This document shows, piece after piece, positions 21,585-34,050 of a stretch of 64,000 nt of DNA; the stretch's first letter is position 1; each line of letters begins with the position of its first letter. Source of the DNA: Allacma fusca (taxonomy: Eukaryota > Arthropoda > Collembola > Symphypleona > Sminthuridae). Location: the NCBI GenBank assembly GCA_947179485.1, contig OX359250.1:44117450-44181449 (forward strand), read 5' to 3'. The notes under the pieces were generated by a model that saw only the letters and a list, made by a program, of their open reading frames with translations, did not search any database and had not been told where the DNA came from. The translations under genes and the position numbers were made by a program.

Positions 21585-21883
21585 TCTTAGATTTTGGGAT
21601 GATTTCAAAAATGAGACAGGCAAATGAGGAAAAGTAGTCAGAGTTAAGACAAGAGGAATAATGAACTAGGGATGATATTAGGGTTGAGTACTTGCATTAG
21701 GAAATATGACACCCTGAATATTCAATGAGACGGGCGACTCGCAGGCATCATTGTCTAGAGCATTAGGTCTCAGTCGTGCAATCATAGTCAAAGTGAGATA
21801 ATCTAAGAGGAACTTTCTTTATCATAATTGCTTGTATCAAATATTTTCTTATTGCGAATTGTTGTGGCTTTTTCTGCATTATA
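21585..21883. promoter_or_regulatory. Divergent promoter spacer of the second element
   Basis: About 300 bases separate the ATG of the leftward gene (21,584) from the ATG of the rightward exon (21,884). The placement fits a bidirectional promoter. No clear TATA box is seen. Confidence 0.35.
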
Positions 21884-24102
21884 ATGTATTTGTGCAGTGT
21901 TTGTGGTAGAAGCTACGATGATTTATATGATCATAATGATCAGTACCATATCGACTGGTGTGAAGTGTTTGAAAAGAATCCTTGGATAGGTACACTATTT
22001 TGAACATGAAACTAATTGCCTAAATAATTGCAAAAAAAAATAATTGCCTAATGGTGTATATTTGTAAGCATTGAAAGAGGGTTGTACATATATCGTTTTT
22101 TGTTGTGATTTTATGTCAGATGTGGAGGAGAAAAATGACAGGCAAAGTAATATGGAGATGGAGGAAGAAAGTAGTTCAGGGAGTGGAAAGAAAAATGGAA
22201 TGAATGAAAACAACAAGGATAGCCAAGCTGTGCCTGTGAATGGAGATGAGACGCAGACAATTCCTGCTAGTGCTGCAAATGTGGCAGGTAAACTTATTTT
22301 TCATTTTTGAGATCAACGAAATGCAAAAAAGAAAGAAACACGGATGTATGTGAAAGATATTTCCAAATTTTGAATTATTGTTGAAATTTTGTAAATTGTA
22401 GATGGATCAGGTTTGAGTGTGAACGATAATGTGGGGGATCGGATGACAGTTGGAAACACTACATCTCACGAATTACGTAAGTTGCTATTATCAATATCTA
22501 TGGTATGTGATGTTACTTTTGATGTATGTATGTGTAAGTATAATATAAACGTATATTGACTGTAGATGGTCAGAGTAGCGAGGATTGTGCAATCCCGTCA
22601 TGCAGTCTGCAACGAGAGGAATTTAATCCATCTGCTCCACCAAATACTCCTGGGAACTGGATGACCCAGAAAGAAGGTGAGCATTGCGAAATCCCATATT
22701 ATGTAACATGTAGAGATAATATTAGAAATGCTTGCTTACACTGGTATGTGTTTATATAGCTAAAACGAAATATGGAGCATACGAACAGGATGATTTTTTA
22801 GAAATGCAACAGGAACCGGAAATGTCCCCAATATTACCAGAGGACATTGCAGAGGCGATTTCGGACAACGAGGAAATGCAGTTCATAATAATGAACAACC
22901 AGGATGTAGCTTTTGGCGTAATGGAACAGCCGGGACATGCCATGGAAGTAATTCCACAACAAGAGATTCAAGTGGACAGAATGCCACCACCCTCAATGAA
23001 TCACAATGCCCCAAATCTTCCACAAGTAGAAGTCATAGACATATCGGACGACGAAATGTCTTCAAAGATGGAAAAGACGGAGGAGGAGAATGCAAGCGAA
23101 TCCGGTTCATGCCCCCGTACGGATATGGTCACGGGAATGGAAATCAAAGACGTGAACCCACAGAACCAGGATTGTTCAACGGAGGAAATTCCATCGAGCG
23201 AGGACTCGGAGTATCAGGAACTCAAAACATCTATCATGAGATTGAGAAAGCTGAGGAAGAGGATCATAGTGTACAGCTCGGACGAGTACGAATGTTAGGT
23301 GAGAAATTAGTTTAAAAAATAAATAGGGAGCATATGTTTTATATTTGTGATAATATTTACATATTTTTAAATATTCTAATAATTATTATTTTTATTTGTC
23401 TTTTTACATTAAATAGAGCAAGAAAGTGAAGGTGATGTATCTCAGCAAGCACAGCATCAACATCTGCAGCAACCACAGCAAATAGACGATGAGGAGCAGC
23501 TCACACACCAAATTCAACAATACAGAAACCGATTTTGTACATTATGTGGTATTCAATTCCAAACAAGAGCGGATTTAGATATTCACAAGTTTAATATACA
23601 TAGGTCAGTCTATTATGACAATCAAACTAATAATACACAAACTTGAGGGAATGCAAGTTATAGTAATAATGATAATAATGAATTAGGATTAAGGTTTTTA
23701 TTGAAAGCCAATGCTTTTCAAACATGTCAGGAGTATATGCTATCAATAGGAAATCACGAATTTATGTCAATTAATGGCCTCTTTTCAACAATTCGTAATA
23801 TTCTAAGGGAATGAATGAAGAAAATTTTAAGGGAAAAACAAAGTAGCACATTTTTTGCCCATAGTACAATCTTGATGGAGAAACCATTTGCAGAAAACAA
23901 TATTCGAGAAACATTTTTTATCAACTCAATGTGCCACAAGATTTTAGATGAATGCATGATCAATTCAACAATTGATCTAATGTGCAAAAAATTGTCAGAT
24001 GATGTGGACACACTTACTACAAGGTCAAGTAACTGGTGTATTGTAAGAATCACTGAGTTTTCATTTAGTACTGTACCATTTAACCCATTAAGTGGAGGTG
24101 AC
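21884..24102 (+). pseudogene. Exon series encoding zinc-finger and acidic N-terminal part of a polB-type protein, broken
   Basis: The first exon (21,884-21,986) encodes a C2H2 finger at its very start (CSVCGRSYDDLYDHNDQYH). Acidic, Ser-rich exons follow at about 22,121-22,287, 22,402-22,480 and 22,565-22,677. A long exon at 22,760-23,297 contains a SUMO-interaction-like VIDISDDE. Another, 23,417-23,646, carries a second finger (CTLCGIQFQTRADLDIHKF). A final open stretch (about 23,690-24,102) holds the polymerase-associated SSNWCIVRITEF domain and is cut by the insertion at 24,103. No polymerase catalytic motif survives in the window. The gene has a few breaks. Confidence 0.45.
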
Positions 24103-25261
24103 TAGGGTATGTCGATTGAAAATGCCCTGCAGTATTTGCCCGCCCAGCAGAAAATGCCCAAAATGCCTGCCCACATGCCCAAAAACTGGGCATGTGGGCA
24201 GATTTTGAAAATGCCCTGATTTTGGGCATTTTGGGCAGGGCAAGTTGGGCATTTTGGGCATTTTCACGGACTAAAATTGGATTACCAGCATAAATTCAGA
24301 ATATCCATCCAAATGCATGAAAGAGCAGCCAAGGAAAAGTTACAAATGTGAATGTCTGGTTATATATTCGCTTCTTCGCGTATATTTTAATTGCAAAAAC
24401 AGTCAAATCAATTTAATTTCATTGACATGAGGTGATATCATTTATCACTCCTATTAAAATAAATTTCTATGTAAACAATAATATGAAATAAATTTACATA
24501 TGCGTCACTGAGGGGCGGGCAGAAGCACCAATTTCTTTTGAAGTACGAACTCCTAAAGTAAAAATCTGATGGTAATGGATCAATCAAAATTTAAATGGGT
24601 GATGAAGCTGAATTTTATACTCATTTTATTCTACATCACTAATGTCTGCAGTTTGCAACGATCAACCAAAAATGGCTCGAGTAGAAACCAATATACATCC
24701 TCCATACAGGTCCTCCAAATATTGTTGTTTGTAGTTTTATGGTGTATAAAATAATTACCGTATGAGTTCAAATTTTAACCGAAAAGACATTTCTGATCAC
24801 AGTAATATATGTACATACATGCATAGGGGTATGTGAATATTCCCAGGATGGTGGAAGTTCATTTTACATCGTCTGCAGTTTGGAAAAATAGTTCCTGGAA
24901 TATTTTAATTTATAGCCGTACCGTGTACATGAGTTTTACAAATTGTAATGTTCAATGTGACCTATGGTATCCAAACGTATTTCATCACCGGTTGAATTAA
25001 CTTCGTCAAAATAATGACATACAGAATAAAATTTTCAAAATAATTTCGAACGCTTTTTCTCCAAAATTACAAAGAAATTTTCAAATCCATTGTCAAATTG
25101 TATAGATTGTGCTAATATATTCCACGATTCTGCCCAAAATGCCCAATTTGTCCTCGATGAAAATGCCCAAAATGCCCTTGCCCAATATGCCCTATTATGC
25201 CGCCCTCGCCCTGAAATGAAAATGCCCAAAATGCCGGGCATTTTCAAATCGACATACCCTA
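24103..25261. mobile_element. Inverted-repeat transposon (about 1.16 kb) flanked by TA
   Basis: The left end reads TAGGGTATGTCGATTGAAAA and the right end is the complement of TAGGGTATGTCGATTTGAAA, followed on both sides by AATGCCC. TA occurs at both outer edges (24,103-24,104 and 25,260-25,261), which fits a TA target duplication. No 8-base duplication is present. GGGCATTTT and its complement recur many times near both ends. No transposase frame is seen. It truncates the polymerase-type region of the second element. Confidence 0.8.
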
Positions 25262-26680
25262 AACACACGGTAATAATTTCTCTTCAGCTCTGATAAGTAT
25301 CTACCATTGACTGGACGTTGCAAGCAGTCAGTTTGTGCGATTTGAGTGAATTTTCTATTTAAAAGTGCTTTTAATTAAAACCTACGCATACGTCATTTTG
25401 CCTGTCAAGTTACCTTACTATCCCACATGTTTTACCACAATACCTCAGAGTGAGGTATTGAAAACCGGTTTAAGTCGATTTTCAAAATTTTACAGGTAAT
25501 TTTTTTAATAATGTAAAAAGTATTTATTTTATTATTATAAAAATATTGACCAAATGAGCGGCCCACTTCTAATTACCTTTGACCTATAGGATTTTACCCA
25601 TGAATTAGTACAAGCGCCTAATGATTTTTGTTTCTCGTTTGGTTACAGTAGAACTCATTGTTGGGCTTCTAATTTTATTATGGGTATTACCGATGGCTAA
25701 TAACAAAATATCGACAATAAAAACGAAATAAACAAAGCCGATTAATTGTTCTTGCAATTAATATTTTTGTCGCAAACGAGCGCAGTTTTGAAAAAAAAGC
25801 ACATTATATTCTTATGCCCATGCATACATACACACATGACGTCATATACAGTCAGTCAGCCTTCGTTGTGACGACGAATGATTATCCAGTCAGTCAGTCA
25901 TAATTTGCCTGGTTTTTGGATGACGTCATTTGTGGCACATCCCTAATAGTTACATACATATGTGACATGATGAACGGTAACGATTATCCCACCATCAAAT
26001 CTAGCAACTTTATACCTACATATTTCACTAGCTTTTATTTTAAATATTACTTCTTATAATAATTGAAACCCCAATATTGTAATATAATTGAATTTGTACG
26101 TGGTACAAATGTAGTTAAAACACTTTTATTTGCTACGTGATCATCTTCCCCCCATGGCGGTCTATAAGGGACAAAATTTGTCAGTCCCATGATATCCCTT
26201 CTAGAGAGAGAGTCCAACTGCAAACGTTTTGCACTTCCTACCTCGTGCCGTGACATCCCCATGTGGCTCTCCGCCCCTTAGTAATTTAGCACCTAGTCCT
26301 GATCACGATCACAAAGGATTTCTGATTGTGTGAACGTTTACAGTCATACTCAAAGTACACATGTGCGAGTTTCTATGACATCTACCAATTAATGTAACAA
26401 ATAAATAATAAAGACATTAATTTTTGTGTGAACTACAAATACGACATACGACTGTATAGATGGTGCAAGCTTTACTTCCCAGTTTCTGTGCACATGCATT
26501 ATTTGCATGTCATTTTATACGTGACCTCATTTAATTTTCGGAGGTCAAACAAATGCCCTGATCTTCCATCATCAACAACAGATTTTTTTTTATTTAATCC
26601 TTCCCTACAAAAAAAAATAATGATGTCATTGGCTTCGCAGCTACCGTCCGGACAGAGAAGCAGCTATCCCGACTCGTGAC
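25262..26680. other. Gene-free stretch with transposon debris
   Basis: The sequence is AT-rich. At 25,860-25,945 it carries CAGTCAGT repeats, two TGACGTCA sites and ends in GGCACATCCCTA, which looks like an orphan hAT-type terminus. Around 26,050-26,300 a GC-richer patch read leftward has GGGGAAGATGAT..AATAAAAGTG, possibly an old LTR-like remnant. No gene can be supported. Confidence 0.4.
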
Positions 26681-26689
26681 ATTCGAAAT

Positions 26690-26846
26690 ATTCTCATTCA
26701 GTTTCACTTCGCCCCTAAAAACACAATTAGTCTCGAAGTACGTTGGGTCATTCGTAAATAATACGTGAAACCCAAAAGTGGAAGACTTCCCACTCCTGGC
26801 AGACTTCAGCTACTGTTGGAAACTAGGAAGGAAGGACTGCGACGGG
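26690..26846 (+). promoter_or_regulatory. SRSF2: Probable SRSF2 untranslated first exon and start site
   Basis: TCAGTTTCACTTC near 26,700 is initiator-like. The stretch is GC-richer than its surroundings and ends at GACGGG followed by the donor GTGAGT (26,847). A matching acceptor (CCCCCCCGCAG, ending 27,471) lies 20 bases before the SRSF2 start codon. A (TG)n microsatellite sits inside the presumed intron at 27,014-27,035. Confidence 0.5.
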
Positions 26847-27013
26847 GTGAGTGTGTGTACATGAACTCCACATATTGGTTGCATTTGGAATTGAGCATGG
26901 TTAAGGCTTGGGATTGGACAGTGTGAGTGGCTTGAAGTTGAATTTAGATACTAGCATATAGCCGGAGCCGAGCATTGCTTGTAGTAAATGCTTGTATGAC
27001 TCTCTACTGTACT

Positions 27014-27035
27014 CTGTGTGTGTGTGTGTGTGTGT
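27014..27035. repeat. (TG)n microsatellite
   Basis: A run of TG dinucleotides in the presumed 5' untranslated intron of SRSF2. Confidence 0.9.
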
Positions 27036-27491
27036 TGTACGGAACGGAGTACGGGATCATCTATCCTTTGGCTTGAGGATTGATTGAAGTATTGTAGAAA
27101 AGTGGTCTCTTTCTGCGTGTCATATTTTCTTCGGATTAAAAATTCCCACAAATGGGAACATTCATGTAACATTAATTTCAGACTCTGACAAGGAAACCAT
27201 TGCCGTAGATTTAATTTACCCAGTGCTTCTAATAGCATCCTGGTCCCAGAACAAGTTGTGAGGAAAAATAAAGCCGGAGAATAATAATACTCTAAATCTG
27301 GATATATTGTTCTCAAGGTAGATACATACAGTCAGTTTTAGTTTACATATGTAAAGGACATCCTCGGACATCCGGGATATCTGGCTGTGGATCCATACCA
27401 AATATTGACGACAGTATTGAGCCGAGTTGTTCATTGGAGTAATTGTGCATTGAAAAGGGTCCCCCCCGCAGTATTTTTCAACTCGTAGAAA

Positions 27492-28901
27492 ATGAGTTTT
27501 AGCTATGGCCGTCCTCCTCCAAAAATTGAGGGAATGGTGTCCTTAAAAGTCGACAATTTGACCTACCGGACAACTCCAGATGACTTGAGACGAGTTTTTG
27601 AAAAATATGGAGATGTAGGAGATGTGTATATTCCCCGGGATCGATGGACAAGAGAATCAAGAGGATTCGCGTTTGTACGGTATGACGAGTTTTGTTTTTT
27701 TTTTTTTTTTGTGGGAATACTTTTAAGATGTACATTTGCTGTATTTTGTGTTCAATGGAATTATGAGGGAATAAACGGACTTTGATTGAATGTATAGGTT
27801 TTATGATCGCCGGGACGCTGAGGACGCAATGGAGTCATTGGATGGACGGGTTTTGGACGGGCGCGAGCTACGAGTGCAGATGGCAAGGTGCAGTAGTAGC
27901 TTCGTCTTCTCAATTTAGTTATTGTACATATTTAGCTTCAATTTTGTTTGTTACTTGTTGATGATTAGAAATCAGTCTTGAATGTGAACGTAAGTAGTTT
28001 CGTCTTTGGTACTTATTTGAATGATAATTAGTACAGGAGTCACAGTTGACAGTGTTTGACTGGAGCGTATGGACCGTTTAAGGTCTCACATTTAGTTCAG
28101 TTAAAGCATTCATGGAACGGATGTGAAATGACATCCGGAAGGGTTCCGCCGATGTTGATTTGGTATTTGCAGTAAATGGAGTTATTGAATAAAAATGGAT
28201 GGCGCTCAAGGTGGGAATAATTAGAAGCCCATTGTAAATGACCGGCATTGTGTGCACGTGGGGATCCTACTTGAGATTCGATGAAAATTAAAGGGTGGTA
28301 GGAAATGGAAGTCAATGCGGAAATTGCCGAAGAAATACATTAGTGCTGGTCGTAGAGCGTTAATAACAAGGTTTGCTGTTTTTCACGGGTCATTGGGAGC
28401 AGTTAAGTAATGTGGTAGTGGATATTTTTGTAGGTATGGTCGTCCGAATTCACCTCATCGACGTAGTCGATCTCGTAGATCTCGTTCGCGTTCACGACGT
28501 CGCCGATCACGGTCAGGTTCCCGCTCCCGGCGTCGGTCAGGCTCTGGGACGAGACGAAGACGATCTAAGAGCAAGTCACGATCTCGTTCGAGATCTAGAA
28601 GAGATCGTTCAAGTTCCCGTGGGAGGAAAAGTCGGTCTCGCTCAAGGCATGAATCCCCAGAAAGGGATAGGGAAAGCAAATCACCACGACAGCGCTCCAG
28701 GTAATGAGATAATATCATAATATAATCATAAACAATGTATCAAAATGACACATTTAGCTGGAAGTGGAGCTTGTACATTTGATTTTCAGAAGCGGATCCA
28801 AACCGAAGGAAGAATCAGTTGGGCGAGAACCTGCCCGTGAAAGATCACCATCGAGGTCTCGGTCACGATCACCAACTCGGTCGCGGTCCCGTTCTAATTA
28901 A
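27492..28901 (+). CDS. SRSF2: SR splicing factor SRSF2 (SC35) homologue
   Basis: Four coding exons, 27492-27679, 27798-27887, 28434-28700 and 28790-28901, join in phase to give 218 residues. Residues about 14-92 form an RNA recognition motif nearly identical to human SRSF2: [16 protein letters not shown]2-like LKVDNL, RNP1 RGFAFVRF, and [15 protein letters not shown]. The rest is an arginine/serine-rich domain. The protein binds exonic enhancers and recruits U1 and U2 in the nucleus. The ATG at 27,492 matches the family start (MS..YGRPPP). The second intron begins GTGCAG, a weak donor that may allow regulated splicing. Intron 2 (546 bases) is the longest. Nothing suggests damage. The first canonical AATAAA downstream that I find is at 32,353. 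Confidence 0.97.
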
Positions 28902-31900
28902 ATGGATGTGCTTGAAGAACAGCGTATCTTCCTGTAACCCTTCTTCCTTTTACCCGGGATTAAATTTTACTTCCAAACTCCCTTGTAACTTTTCTTATCC
29001 TTATTGGCAGTTGATTAGTTGGATTTCTTGATGCGTTTATGAAGATTTTAGAAGAAAACTTTTCATCATACCACTCTCATCTGGAATCATGGACTCCATG
29101 TAGCTATCCTATTGATTTTATGATATGAGTAAGTTATCTAGTTTTGATCGCTAGCTTGTATGCATTTAAGTGTACATCTAAATTCTGAAAATATAATAAT
29201 TTCACTTGATAATCTCGTGCTGTAAATTTTAAGATTCTATATTCTCTCCAATGGCTACAATATCACAATATATTTGATTAAGTATTTTCAATTCAGTGCA
29301 GATTTGATGACTAGTAGTGTCAGAACACAAAATCGTCGTTACAATAATTAACAATAAGTAAATAGGTATTATACCATTTGTTTGGTTGTAAGTTTTGTTT
29401 GTTTATAATTAGGTAGTTTAGGATGATGCACAGCCTGAATCAGTCATTTCTTTATGACATAGACTTACTGTTAATTGAGGTTACAAGTTGCAATGCAGAA
29501 TTGTTAACTAAGATGTTACGAATGTCTGGTATTTTCGTGAAGCAGATGATACGTAAATGTAGTCGTTGTTTCATAGACGATGCTTCGTTCCAGTAGAACT
29601 TAATCTTTGTTGGGTTGGATTCATTGGTTGTTTTGCGAGTTCGGTAGAAGTCGTGAAATGTATTTATCTAATATTGATCGAGGCCTAACAAAAAGCCCAG
29701 ACCATGTATTGTTTTTGAATTGTTTCCGTGTGCAGCAAATGCCTTCAATACAAAACTCTATATATCTAATGGCATGCGTACGTTTTCCTATTTACCTTTG
29801 AAAAGTCTGAGATAAGGAATAATATTGAAGAAATTTATTTTGAACTTGTTTGTTAGTCATCAATATTTTACTGTTGTGTGCATTGATTAATGAAAAATTC
29901 TTGTAAAGAGTAAAACTGAGAATTGGTTATTGGTTATACTGTTCAGATGCAGCAGTAATGCAGTTATTTGCTGTGCTGTTGCTGTATGCTGTTGTTGGTG
30001 GGGTTGGTGATGATCCTGTGTGAGGTGCGGTGCTGTCTGTCGTTATCGTACAAAGCTGTGCTGTCTCTGAGACAACGAATGGGTAAAACAAACAGAATTT
30101 TCACAATCTTAAAGAGGGAGGGAGAAAGCAAATTAAATGGCAGTACGAAAATTGAAAATTGCAAGTGATTCAGAGATGCCTCCCGCCGTTCAATAATTTC
30201 GTAGTAAAGCTGAAAGAAAATGAGCCGGGGCGGGCTTATATTGTGATATGACATGACAACCTGGGTTGATCCTGTTGTTGGAGAACGTGCGATGCAGCGG
30301 TCTAGCAATCCCAAATGCAGTACTAGTTCTTCCAAGTTATACGGGTATGCTACTTGCTCATTCTTTTTGCCTTCCATCATTTGCACACTATCATTTACTG
30401 TTCTATAGGGATATGAATGTTCTATTATGTTGTTCCAGAACTAACTACTCCTACCTTAAATTAACCCCACCCTAATTGTGTGTACTATGATTTTTTTGTT
30501 CATTCCTTCTATAGCATTGATTCCTGTATGTCAGCTGTTGTGTAATGCTCTATAATAATTCATGTACAAGACCACTGTCTGTGGTCGTGTTGTATTTGGC
30601 ATTCGTAGTCTCATTCAGTTCCATTTTCAATTGTGTATTGAATTGTATGATTTCATGGAATGATTTGATTGATTGATTTATTCATGACTGATCGGGTCGA
30701 CCTTCGAGAGATTTATAAACTAGTGCGTTGGAGTGGTGACGAGAAGTGACTGTCGGTCGGCTGTTGCCGGTTCGGGTGGTGTTTGATGGCAGTTCGAGTT
30801 GTTGTCTTGGCGGTGGTCCTTTTTCATTCATATTGCAAGTTGTAAAAACAGTTTCTTACCTACAAGTTTTGCCGAACTCAACAAGTAAGTATGTCGTTTA
30901 GCTTCGTAGAAACCCAAGAAAACTGGAACTGATACTCTGTTAAAGTCTACTTGGTGAGGAAGCTCATACAGTTAATAGCATTCAGAAACTGATTGGAATT
31001 ACTCAAAAAAATATTTTTTTCTGGGGTGGTGTACTTGGAATGAGTTCCCAAATCACAGGACTTCTCAGGCGAACAACAATATTACTTTATTCCGTTGCTT
31101 TTAATCATGAAAAATACAATGTTGTTTTAATTTTACCTGTTTCGGTATGTAGGATTTGTCTCCTTAAGAGTTGACTGGTTCTTCCTTTTTTGTAAACTAA
31201 TTAAATACTTTTTCAATTCATATATTTCGCTTTGTTGGGCAGTCTAACATGCCACATGAGCACAGGGAATCACACAGCTCGGTTCAGCAACAGTCTGCAG
31301 TAGTAAACAAGCAATATCAACATCACAGTGTCCGCACATCTATGATATGACATCCAAAGTAACCCAGGGATATGAAAATAATATTGCTCGTACTCCTTAG
31401 TATTACAATTTGCTGCTCTCACAAATTATTGCGTTTAAATTCAATAATATTAACGCAGTGCATTCTACCTTTCCTGCAATATTTGACCAGGGTCTGGGGA
31501 ATGTAATGGGATTTTAATGAAGTTATTTTGCTAGGAATTATTACACTGAGTATAGGATTATTTACTTTACTGAATTCTCTAATCGTAAAAACTTAGCCCT
31601 TATATTCTGTAGTTAGCAAATATTTTATAATCACTTGGAGCCCTAATGTCGCGTCGTTGTTAGAATGGACAGCCTGTTGTACGTGATACTGCGCTTCATT
31701 GTCTTCCAAGCTTTCCCTCTATTCAAAGATTACTTACAGGATATTTTAGCCGATATTGAAATCGTATTACAACTTGGAAATATGTAATTATTTGTGTTAA
31801 ATTTCTACACCTACACACCGCCAATGAGTCAGCCTCATCTTCAGCAAGCAGTGAATACACGAAATGTTTGCTGTTGGCAGTAGTGTGTGAGCGTAACAGT

Positions 31901-33600
31901 ATCGTAGGCGTTAGCATGCATTGTCGGACACAAAGTTATGCTAACTATTTTTGAAAGATGTAGTTGAACTTGCTTCCAATGCAGATTAATACGCCAAGAA
32001 TCAGTTCTAATATTGCAATAACAGCAAGTCATAACTATAATGGCAACAGTTGGGGATAACGTTGTATTGCATATATAAAAGCGTAGATGACGATTACAGT
32101 TTAATCATCAATAGTTGTTTTATGTATATCAAAAAATGTTTTTACTTCATTTTATTTTTTGAATGCCAATTTTGGCTGTTTAAGCATTTATTTAGTAATT
32201 ATTATTAAAACAAGTCGATGATGCGTATTCGAGAAATTACGGTTATAGGTATAGGTGAAGTGACATTGGCTTAAAGTTTGCTTTCTGTCCTTATAACATG
32301 TATTTGTAATAATTATGATTGCTGTTTCCATGTTTCTCCACTGAATGAATTAAATAAAGTCAAATTATAAAAATTCGTGTTTCTTGTTGTTAAGTGTACC
32401 TACTCCGTGCTTATAACTCTATTTAAGATGGTTTATGTTAGAGTTAATCCTCATCACTCAAAACGAAAATAAGAATCAATGTGTCTGTTTTTCGTGCTTA
32501 CATTACAGGAATATCAAGTTCTCAGTTCATCAAACATTAAACTATTGCAAGTAATACGTAATTAGAAACTGGGACGGGCCGTTTTTTAGTCTGTTTTATT
32601 GGTGGCGTTGAACATACATGTACACGTATAAATAATAGTTTTTGTAAGATATTTATCATGCTTGAATCAAGGTTTCCGCGAAAATAATATAATTTTGCCT
32701 GTGGTGGTGATTATAGGAAGTTTAAATCTACTTAGAAATGTATTTTTCTGCTCTCCTACAACAGGAATAGGTAGCTATGTAGACTAGTTTATTGGTCGAT
32801 TCGGCCTTATTGTTAGCCCTTGCAACCTGCACAGTTCAAGTACTTTACAAATTGGTATAATAATTGTAGGAGAAATAAATTAATAGTCTCTTGTGGGTCG
32901 GCAAAGTATTAGTTAATCGCCTGTAGACCCAAAGAACAGATTGGGAATATTTGGTACTTATAGGTAAAAAGGGTTCCTTTTTATAATAAGTCCTTTTTTT
33001 CCACGTGGAAACATTGTAAGTACGTAAATGATATGTGGATTTGTACGAATAACCTGGAATTTAGCCGCTGGCTGGTACCACTTGCCTAGGCTAAGTGCAC
33101 TTCATGTCGAATAACATCAAGGGTGTGTACTGGGTACAGCATAACAATAGTAATTAATATGCAATGTTATTTCTTAATTTAACTGCAACACTCCAGCAGC
33201 CAGAAAGCATTAACATATTTAATGTTTTCCGTAAAAGTATCCTGCTCCACGACTTTTTGTTCGTAGTTTTCATGAATCAGCTCCGAAGTGGTTGGTGAGT
33301 GCTTTTATGTGAATTCAAACATGATATGGTAGACAGTTTCTATAAAGACTTATATGGGCAGACTAAGATGAATATTAATTTAGGGGTAATTCTCTCTTAC
33401 TGGAATCAAGGTAAATGGATAGAAAAGAGGAGAGTCGTTGGTAAAGATACTGGAAATTTTGCTGGGTTTATTTGGTTTTATCCGAAGCGATATTCCATTA
33501 GAATTCATTATATCGTATTTTGGCTTCTAGAAGCAGAGCAGATAACACAGAGTGTATATTCATATTGCAAACTATTAAATATCTTTTTTGATTCAGTTGC
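28902..33600 (+). other. SRSF2 3' flank or long 3' untranslated region, no gene
   Basis: AT-rich single-copy-looking sequence. AATAAA at 32,353-32,358 is a candidate poly(A) signal for SRSF2, though variants such as ATTAAA occur much earlier (about 28,961). Only short chance frames are present. Confidence 0.45.
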
Positions 33601-33839
33601 GTAGCGTACACTATGATTTTTGGTAAGGAGATATTTTATTATCTCGGATGTACTTCTTTTCTAAGGTACACTACAGTCGCCTACACTATAAGTAGCAAAT
33701 AACCTGGGATGCTGGGATGCAGCTTGGCTGAAATATTGGTTCAGACAATGGGTAGGAACACCGTATGTACTTTCAAAATACCCACTATATGTATTAGGAT
33801 AAATATGAATTACATAGGCTTACACAAATTATCATTTTG

Positions 33840-34050
33840 CTATCCCACGTCCTCCCCCGTAGTCCGTAAAAGGGACAATGACGCAAAATATTTGATTCTC
33901 CCATTTTAAGACAAATTATTTTTCAGATTTTCAAAATTTGTTTAATTGACATAGGTCAAGAATGCCGGTCACAGTCGTAAAAAATGTAAGCAATTGTTTG
34001 ATAAAAAATTGAAAACAAGAGACTGTCCATTTCCTCATGGTTTTGAAATT
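33840..34050. repeat. Degraded dispersed repeat, copy A
   Basis: The stretch CAGATTTTCAAAATTTGTTT followed by TTGACATAGGTCAA (about 33,924-33,960) is clearly related to CAGATTTTCTAAACTTTGTT..TTGACCTAGGTCAA at about 38,312-38,347. The similarity extends leftward through ATATTTG-x-x-TCTCCCA. It is an old repeat of unknown class. Confidence 0.55.

Larger units (their letters stand above)
17657..24102. mobile_element. Second virus-like element with a polB N-terminal region (Polinton-related), truncated
   Basis: The stretch has two leftward spliced genes (18,154-18,885; 20,119-21,584) and a rightward exon series (21,884-24,102) that diverge from a 300-base spacer. The rightward block has C2H2 fingers and ends in 'S-S-N-W-C-I-V-R-I-T-E-F..F-N-P-L-S-G-G', the domain that precedes the exonuclease in the first element's polymerase (GSSWNLVKV..). 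A leftward gene resembles Ulp1/adenain proteases. It is therefore probably a polB-bearing, Polinton- or adintovirus-related fossil. Its right part is missing beyond the element inserted at 24,103. A handful of breaks are present. Its left border is only bracketed at 17.65-18.1 kb, next to or inside the cadherin gene. Confidence 0.55.

Noticed and set aside
26047-26300. Possible solo LTR read leftward (GGGGAAGATGAT patch and AATAAAAGTG)
   Set aside because: No TG..CA ends, no target duplication and no second copy were found, so it is left as unexplained sequence.
28373-28720. Frames of 87-115 codons over SRSF2 exon 3
   Set aside because: They are shadows of the arginine/serine codon repeats in the true frame.
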